Shown here in pieces: positions 59,905 to 64,000 of a stretch of DNA of 64,000 nucleotides. The DNA is from Streptomyces sp. HNM0574. Lineage in GTDB: Bacteria; Actinomycetota; Actinomycetes; Streptomycetales; Streptomycetaceae. The notes beneath the pieces are model-generated. The model was not told where the DNA came from and did not search any database. It worked only from the letters and a program-made list of their open reading frames with translations. The stretch lies in assembly GCF_012726235.1 (NCBI RefSeq), contig NZ_JAASAH010000005.1:62001-126000 (forward strand), read 5' to 3'. The position numbers were made by a program, and so were the translations under genes. How positions within the stretch are numbered: the stretch's first letter is position 1; each line of letters begins with the position of its first letter.

Positions 59905-60564
59905 TCACACCGGCAGGCGCCGCAGTTCGACGGTGTTGTCGACGCGGGTGCCCGGGGTGCCGTCCGGACGCTGCTGGACGCGCTCGTGCTCCTCGCTGAG
60001 CAGCACCTCCCACTCGCCCTCGGGCAGCCGCAGGTCGGCGACGACCTCGTCCGGGGTGGGGAAGCGGGTCGCTGCTTTTCCCTCGTGGGCGGCATGGCTG
60101 TGCTCCCAGGAGGGGAAGCCCGCGTGGCCCTCGATCAGCAGGACGCCGCCGGGCGCGACCGCGGCCGCCGCCCGGCGCAGGATCGCCTCGCGGGGCGTCC
60201 CGGCCTGCGAGTAGAGGAACTGCGCGGAGACCAGGTCCCAGCTGCCCTCGGGGAAGCCGGCGCCGAGGTCGTGCCGCTGCCAGTCGACGCGTCCGGCCAC
60301 TCCGGCCGCCGCCGCGTGCTCGGCGGCGCGGCCGAGGGCGACGGCGGAGACGTCGACGGCCGTCACCGTCCAGCCCTCCCGGGCCAGCCAGATGGCGTCG
60401 GCGCCCTCGCCGCAGCCCAGGTCGAGCGCCCGTCCCGGGGCCAGCTTCGCGGCCTCGCGGACCAGGACGGTGTTCGCCTCGCCGCTCCACACCTGGCCGC
60501 GCTCGCCGTACCGCGCGTCCCAGAACTCCTGGTCGGTGACGGTCTCCGCGGTTTCCTCGCTCAT
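59905..60564 (-). CDS. Class I SAM-dependent methyltransferase
   Basis: 219-residue methyltransferase of the UbiE/TehB-like group. FWDARYGERGQVWSGEAN precedes SAM motif I ALDLGCGEGADAIWLAREGW, then VTAVDVSAVAL and the post-motif LVSAQFLY. Similar small enzymes methylate thiols, halides or metalloids; the target is unknown. CAGGGAGATCCG lies before the ATG at 60564. Divergent from the XRE-cupin regulator, whose product may control it. Confidence 0.87.
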   Translation of the reverse strand: MSEETAETVTDQEFWDARYGERGQVWSGEANTVLVREAAKLAPGRALDLGCGEGADAIWLAREGWTVTAVDVSAVALGRAAEHAAAAGVAGRVDWQRHDLGAGFPEGSWDLVSAQFLYSQAGTPREAILRRAAAAVAPGGVLLIEGHAGFPSWEHSHAAHEGKAATRFPTPDEVVADLRLPEGEWEVLLSEEHERVQQRPDGTPGTRVDNTVELRRLPV

Positions 60565-60624
60565 CGGATCTCCCTGTCGGGCCGGGGCTGCTGAGGTCTC
60601 CGATGCTCCCGCTGCCGCGAACCC

Positions 60625-60652
60625 TTGACAAAGATTCTTGCCGGGGCGGCAA
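60625..60652 (+). promoter_or_regulatory. Promoter with overlapping operator for the XRE-cupin gene
   Basis: TTGACA (60625-60630) is followed by the perfect dyad TTGCCG-GGG-CGGCAA (60638-60652) and GCAAAT at -10 distance. RNA would start at about the ATG at 60662, a leaderless transcript. The dyad covers the spacer and the -10, as for an autorepressor. Confidence 0.55.
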
Positions 60653-60661
60653 ATGGAGGGC

Positions 60662-61267
60662 ATGGCCGACGACGAACTCCTGGACGTCCTGACCGCCGTG
60701 GGCCCGCGCCTGCGGGCCCTCCGAGAGCGGCGGAGCGTCACGCTCGCTCAGCTCAGCGAGCGCACCGGCATCTCGCTGAGCACCCTCTCGCGGCTCGAAT
60801 CGGGCGGCCGCAAGCCCACTCTGGAGCTGCTGCTGCCGCTGGCGAAGGCGTACGGGGTGCAGCTGGACGAGCTCGTCGGCGCGCCCGCGACCGGCGACCC
60901 CCGCGTCCACCCGCGGCCCTTCACCCGGCACGGCTCCACGTTCATCCCGCTGACCAGGGACTTCGGCGGGCTCTCCGCGTACAAGCAGATCATGCCCGCG
61001 CCGCAGGAGGGCACCGTTCCCGAGGAGCTGCCGCGGCCCGAGCAGCGGACGCACGAGGGCTACGAGTGGCTGTACGTGCTGTCGGGGCGGCTGCGGCTGG
61101 CGCTGGGCGAGCACGACCTGGTGCTGACGGCGGGGGAGGCGGCCGAGTTCGACACCCGTACCCCGCACGGCTTCGGGAACGCGGGCACCCAACCCGTGGA
61201 GTTCCTCAGCCTGTTCGGGCCGCAGGGCGAGCGCGTCCACGTCCGCGCCCGCCCCAAGTCCGGCTGA
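60662..61267 (+). CDS. XRE-family regulator with C-terminal cupin domain
   Basis: 201-residue regulator: helix-turn-helix at about 14-66 (RLRALRERRSVTLAQLSERTGISLSTLSRLESGGRKPTL), and a cupin sensor domain from about 110 with HEGYEWLYVLSGRLRLALGEHDLVLTAGEAAEFDTRTPHGFGN. Such proteins respond to amino acids, amines or other small ligands and usually control adjacent genes and themselves. ATG at 60662 fits a leaderless transcript; an ATG at 60653 would add three residues. Convergent with the SDR gene, 12 bases away. Confidence 0.9.
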   Translation: MADDELLDVLTAVGPRLRALRERRSVTLAQLSERTGISLSTLSRLESGGRKPTLELLLPLAKAYGVQLDELVGAPATGDPRVHPRPFTRHGSTFIPLTRDFGGLSAYKQIMPAPQEGTVPEELPRPEQRTHEGYEWLYVLSGRLRLALGEHDLVLTAGEAAEFDTRTPHGFGNAGTQPVEFLSLFGPQGERVHVRARPKSG

Positions 61268-61279
61268 GCGCCCGCGCGT

Positions 61280-62086
61280 TCAGCGCAGGTCGTGCCGGCG
61301 GGCCGTGGCGCGTTCGACCGCCGTGCGGGGCAGCAGGCGACGCAGGGCGAAGGAGACGGGCGCGTTGCTGCCCACCGCGTACAGCGGGCGCGGCCGCCGG
61401 GCCGCGACCGCCCGGACGACGGTGTCCGCGACCCGCGAGGCGGGCACGCCGCCCCGCTCGTTCCGGTCCAGCGCCCGGATCATCGTCCGGTACTCGGCGG
61501 CGAACGGGGAGCCGTCCGCGAGGTAGTGCGTACGGCGCTCCCCGATGCCGGTGCTGACGGCGCCCGGCTCGACGGTGGTGATGCCCACCCCGTACCCGGC
61601 CTCCTCGCGGCGGGCCGCGCTCGCGAAGCCCTTGAGCGCGGCCTTCGAGGCGACGTAGGAGGAGCGGTAGGCGAGCGGGAAGCTGGCCAGCATCGAGCCG
61701 ACCATCACCACCCGCCCGTACCCGCGCCCGCGCATCCCGGGCAGCAGGAGCTGGGTGAGCCGGACCGCGCCGAAGACGTTGACCTGGAAGAGGCGTTCGA
61801 CCGCCGGCATCGGCAGCTCCTCCAGCGGTCCGCTCTGGCTCTCGCCCGCGTTGTTGACGAGCACGTCCACCGCCCCGGCGGCGCTGGCGCACTCGGTGAG
61901 CGAACCGGCGTCGGCGAGGTCCAGCGGCAGGTAGTGGACGCCGGGCACGGGCGTCTCGATCCGCTCGGGGGCGCGGCTCGTCCCGTACACCGACCAGCCC
62001 TCGCCGACGAGGCGTTCGGCGACGGCGGCGCCGATGCCGGAGGAGGCGCCGGTGACGAGGGCCGTCCCGCGCTTCCCGGCGCTCAC
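61280..62086 (-). CDS. Short-chain dehydrogenase/reductase
   Basis: 268-residue classical SDR: TGASSGIG cofactor motif at about 12-19, NNAGES, catalytic Ser in VMVGSM, and YVASK with the Tyr-Lys pair. Arg near position 39 (TSRAPER) suggests NADP(H). The GTG start overlaps the stop of the upstream FAD-dehydrogenase gene (GTGA), so the two enzymes are made together and may act on the same alcohol/ketone substrate. Confidence 0.9.
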   Translation of the reverse strand: MSAGKRGTALVTGASSGIGAAVAERLVGEGWSVYGTSRAPERIETPVPGVHYLPLDLADAGSLTECASAAGAVDVLVNNAGESQSGPLEELPMPAVERLFQVNVFGAVRLTQLLLPGMRGRGYGRVVMVGSMLASFPLAYRSSYVASKAALKGFASAARREEAGYGVGITTVEPGAVSTGIGERRTHYLADGSPFAAEYRTMIRALDRNERGGVPASRVADTVVRAVAARRPRPLYAVGSNAPVSFALRRLLPRTAVERATARRHDLR

Positions 62087-63750
62087 GCGAGGCTCCGGGC
62101 GAGGGCGCGGCCCGCCGCGCGGCCGGAGAAGACGCAGCCGCCGAGGAAGGTGCCCTCCAGCGCGTTGTAGCCGTGCACGCCGCCTCCGCCGAAGCCGGCC
62201 ACCTCGCCCGCCGCGTACAGCCCGTCGAAGGGTTCGCCGTCGGGCCGGACGACCTGCGAGTCCAGCGTCGTCTCCAGGCCGCCGAGGGTCTTGCGGGTGA
62301 GCAGGTGCAGCCGGACCGCGATCAGCGGCCCGTGCGCCGGGTCGAGGAAGCGGTGCGGGCGGACGACGCGGGTGTACTTGTCCGAGCGGTACGCGCGCGC
62401 GTTGAGCACCGACATCTGCTGGAGGTCCTTGGAGTACGGGTTGGCCGCCTCCCGGTCGTGCGCGTGCACCTCGCGGGCGACGCGGTCGTACGCGAGGCGG
62501 GGCCCGCCCTCGGGCACCAGCGCGTTCATGCCCTCGACCAGCTGCTCCAGGGTCGGCCGGACGACGAAGTCCTCGCCGTGGTCGAGGAACGCCTGCACCG
62601 GTCCGGGGGCGCCCTTCTTCACGCGGGACAGCGCGAGCTTCAGGTCCTTGCCGGTGATGTCCGGGTTCTGCTCGGAGCCGGAGAGCGCGAACTCCTTCTC
62701 CACGATCGACCGGGTGAGCACGAACCAGGTGTGCTCGTGCCCCGTGCCGACGATGTGCCGCAGCGTGCCGAGGGTGTCGTGCCCGGGGAACAGCGGCGCG
62801 GGGAGCCGGTTGCCCGTCGCGTCCAGCCACAGCGAGGAGGGGCCGGGGATGATCCGGATGCCGTGCCCCGGCCAGACCGGGTCCCAGTTCCGCACGCCCT
62901 CGGTGTAGTGCCACATCCGGTCCCGGTTGACGACGGAGGCGCCCGCGCGCTCGCTCACCCCCAGCATCCGCCCGTCCACGTACGCCGGGACGCCGGTGAC
63001 CATCGAGGCGGGCGGCGGGCCGAGCCGCTTCGCCGGCCAGTTCTCGCGCACCAGGCCGTGGTTGCCGCCGATGCCGCCCGAGGTGACGAGCACGGCCTGC
63101 CCGCGCAGCTCGAAGTCGCCCTGGACCTCCCGGTTCGAGGCGACCCCGCGCGCCTCGCGGGAGGGCGCGAGGCGGCTGCCGCGCACACCGACCGCCGCGC
63201 CGTTCTCGACGATCAGCTCGTCCACCCGGTGCCGGTACGCGAACCGGACGAGCCCGCGCCCGGCCGCCGCCAGCACCGGTTCGCGGAAGATCCGCACCAC
63301 CTCGGGGCCGGTGCCCCAGGTGAGGTGGAAGCGGGGGACGGAGTTGCCGTGCCCGGTGGCCGTGCCGGCGCCGCGCTCGGCCCAGCCGACGGTCGGGGTC
63401 AGCCGCAGGCCCAGCTCGTGCAGGTACCCGCGCTTCTCCCCGGCGGCGAACTGCACGTACGCCTCGGCCCACTTGCGCGGCCAGTGGTCCTCGCGCTCGC
63501 GGTCGAACCCGGCGGAGGACATCCAGTCCTCCAGCGCGAGCTCGTAGGAGTCCTTCACGCCCATGCGGCGCTGCTCCGGGCTGTCCACGAGGAACAGGCC
63601 GCCGAGGGACCAGTGGGCCTGCCCGCCCAGGTTGGCCTCGTTCTCCTGGTCCACGACCAGGACGCGGCGCCCGGCGCGGGTCAGTTCGTACGTCGCGACG
63701 AGCCCGGCGAGCCCGGCTCCCACGACGATGACATCGGCGTCCTCACTCAC
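62083..63750 (-). CDS. FAD-binding dehydrogenase (fumarate reductase/ketosteroid dehydrogenase-like)
   Basis: 555-residue flavoprotein: dinucleotide motif DVIVVGAGLAGLVATYELTRAGRRVLVVDQE at the N-terminus, GGQAHWSLGGLFLVDS, VLVTSGGIGGNHGLV, and the C-terminal FAD segment GLYAAGEVAGFGGGGVHGYNALEGTFLGGCVFSGRAAG. It resembles 3-ketosteroid-delta-1-dehydrogenase-like proteins; the substrate is not known. ATG at 63750. A stop-start overlap links it to the SDR gene. Confidence 0.92.
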   Translation of the reverse strand: MSEDADVIVVGAGLAGLVATYELTRAGRRVLVVDQENEANLGGQAHWSLGGLFLVDSPEQRRMGVKDSYELALEDWMSSAGFDREREDHWPRKWAEAYVQFAAGEKRGYLHELGLRLTPTVGWAERGAGTATGHGNSVPRFHLTWGTGPEVVRIFREPVLAAAGRGLVRFAYRHRVDELIVENGAAVGVRGSRLAPSREARGVASNREVQGDFELRGQAVLVTSGGIGGNHGLVRENWPAKRLGPPPASMVTGVPAYVDGRMLGVSERAGASVVNRDRMWHYTEGVRNWDPVWPGHGIRIIPGPSSLWLDATGNRLPAPLFPGHDTLGTLRHIVGTGHEHTWFVLTRSIVEKEFALSGSEQNPDITGKDLKLALSRVKKGAPGPVQAFLDHGEDFVVRPTLEQLVEGMNALVPEGGPRLAYDRVAREVHAHDREAANPYSKDLQQMSVLNARAYRSDKYTRVVRPHRFLDPAHGPLIAVRLHLLTRKTLGGLETTLDSQVVRPDGEPFDGLYAAGEVAGFGGGGVHGYNALEGTFLGGCVFSGRAAGRALARSLA

Positions 63751-63802
63751 TGCGGCTCCTTGGCTGGGGCTTCGGGCTCGGGGGCTGGGCTTCCGGGCGG
63801 CG

Positions 63803-64000
63803 TCAGTCCGGCGCCGGGAGGTCCGGGTCCGGGACGCTGTAGCTGTACAGGACGGTGCGGAAGAGTTCCTCGCGGCGGCGCCGTACGGCCGCGTCTTCGG
63901 GTTCGAGCAGGACCTGCACGGTGGTGCCGTCGTGCACGGCGACCAGCGCGTGCCCGAGCGCGGCCTCGTCGGGGACGCGGCGTCCGGCGCGGGCGAGCGC
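63803..64000 (-). CDS. C-terminal fragment of a probable TetR-family regulator
   Basis: 65 residues of an open frame cut by the window end: ALARAGRRVPDEAALGHALVAVHDGTTVQVLLEPEDAAVRRRREELFRTVLYSYSVPD-end. The helical pattern and the GTTVQVLLEP phrase suit the ligand-binding tail of a TetR-type repressor; the DNA-binding half is outside. Same strand as and upstream of the FAD dehydrogenase/SDR pair, so it may regulate them. Confidence 0.6.
   Translation of the reverse strand, partial: ALARAGRRVPDEAALGHALVAVHDGTTVQVLLEPEDAAVRRRREELFRTVLYSYSVPDPDLPAPD

Noticed and set aside
53431..64000. Second copy of the tRNA-Thr 3' end (attR) bounding the decayed element
   Set aside because: I looked for CCCCCAGGCGGCT and its neighbours to the window end and saw none, so the right boundary is unknown.
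1..64000. CRISPR arrays, rRNA operons, complete insertion sequences
   Set aside because: No regularly spaced repeats, no rRNA sequence and no transposase with terminal inverted repeats were seen.

Overview
The window is very GC-rich, its start codons are often GTG, and many genes are joined by 4-base ATGA/GTGA overlaps. Together with WblA, BldG, a large actinobacterial H+-pyrophosphatase and an MFS-thymidylate kinase fusion, this points to Streptomyces or a close relative. From about 5.4 kb to 53.4 kb the gene order matches, from memory, the S. coelicolor core around SCO3580-SCO3540. The ends of the window and the 53.4-56.3 kb stretch look accessory. SCO numbers are recalled, not searched.

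Layout. 0-5.4 kb: a class III CoA-transferase (cut by the window edge), then a small tailoring group: macrolide-type glycosyltransferase, O-methyltransferase and questin-oxidase-like protein with no scaffold-building gene beside them; then tRNA-Pro. 5.6-16 kb: metallophosphoesterase, YqeY, class A penicillin-binding protein divergent from wblA, two ArsA/GET3-type ATPases, DUF4177-RidA, NUDIX-metallo-beta-lactamase, and the Crp regulator. 16-26.9 kb: endonuclease III-NudL-MarP protease, hydrolase/holin-X pair, acetyl-CoA synthetase with a DasR-like operator, NodB-like lipoprotein, CooC-like ATPase, and a Fic-fold protein without the Fic histidine. 26.9-34.3 kb: a candidate 6S-like RNA, HAD phosphatase, a second candidate small RNA, two DnaA-box-like sites, then a Tad/Flp pilus operon (Ssd/CpaE, TadA, TadB, TadC, DUF4244 pilin, TadE, Rv3654c-like). 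34-53.3 kb: MrfA-type helicase, bldG and its anti-sigma partner, hppA, lipoprotein, methyltransferase, topA, tmk fusion, DNA polymerase III delta prime, secreted peptidase, tRNA-Thr.

53.4-56.3 kb is a decayed integrated element at the 3' end of tRNA-Thr. It holds a tyrosine integrase whose catalytic domain is deleted, frameshifted minor capsid and portal protein remnants, a small intact membrane gene with its own promoter, and a broken type II thioesterase. 56.3-64 kb: DUF4232 lipoprotein, GH84 N-acetylglucosaminidase, AhpD-like protein, methyltransferase, XRE-cupin regulator, an SDR/FAD-dehydrogenase pair and the end of a probable TetR-type regulator.

Several genes serve development and the cell envelope: wblA, bldG and its anti-sigma factor, Crp, the Tad operon, the PBP, MarP and the secreted lipoproteins. 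The most useful regulatory signals read directly are a sequence fitting the Crp consensus upstream of crp, a DasR-type site upstream of acsA, paired dyads upstream of hppA, repeated dyads in the wblA/PBP divergent region, and a perfect dyad over the XRE-cupin promoter.
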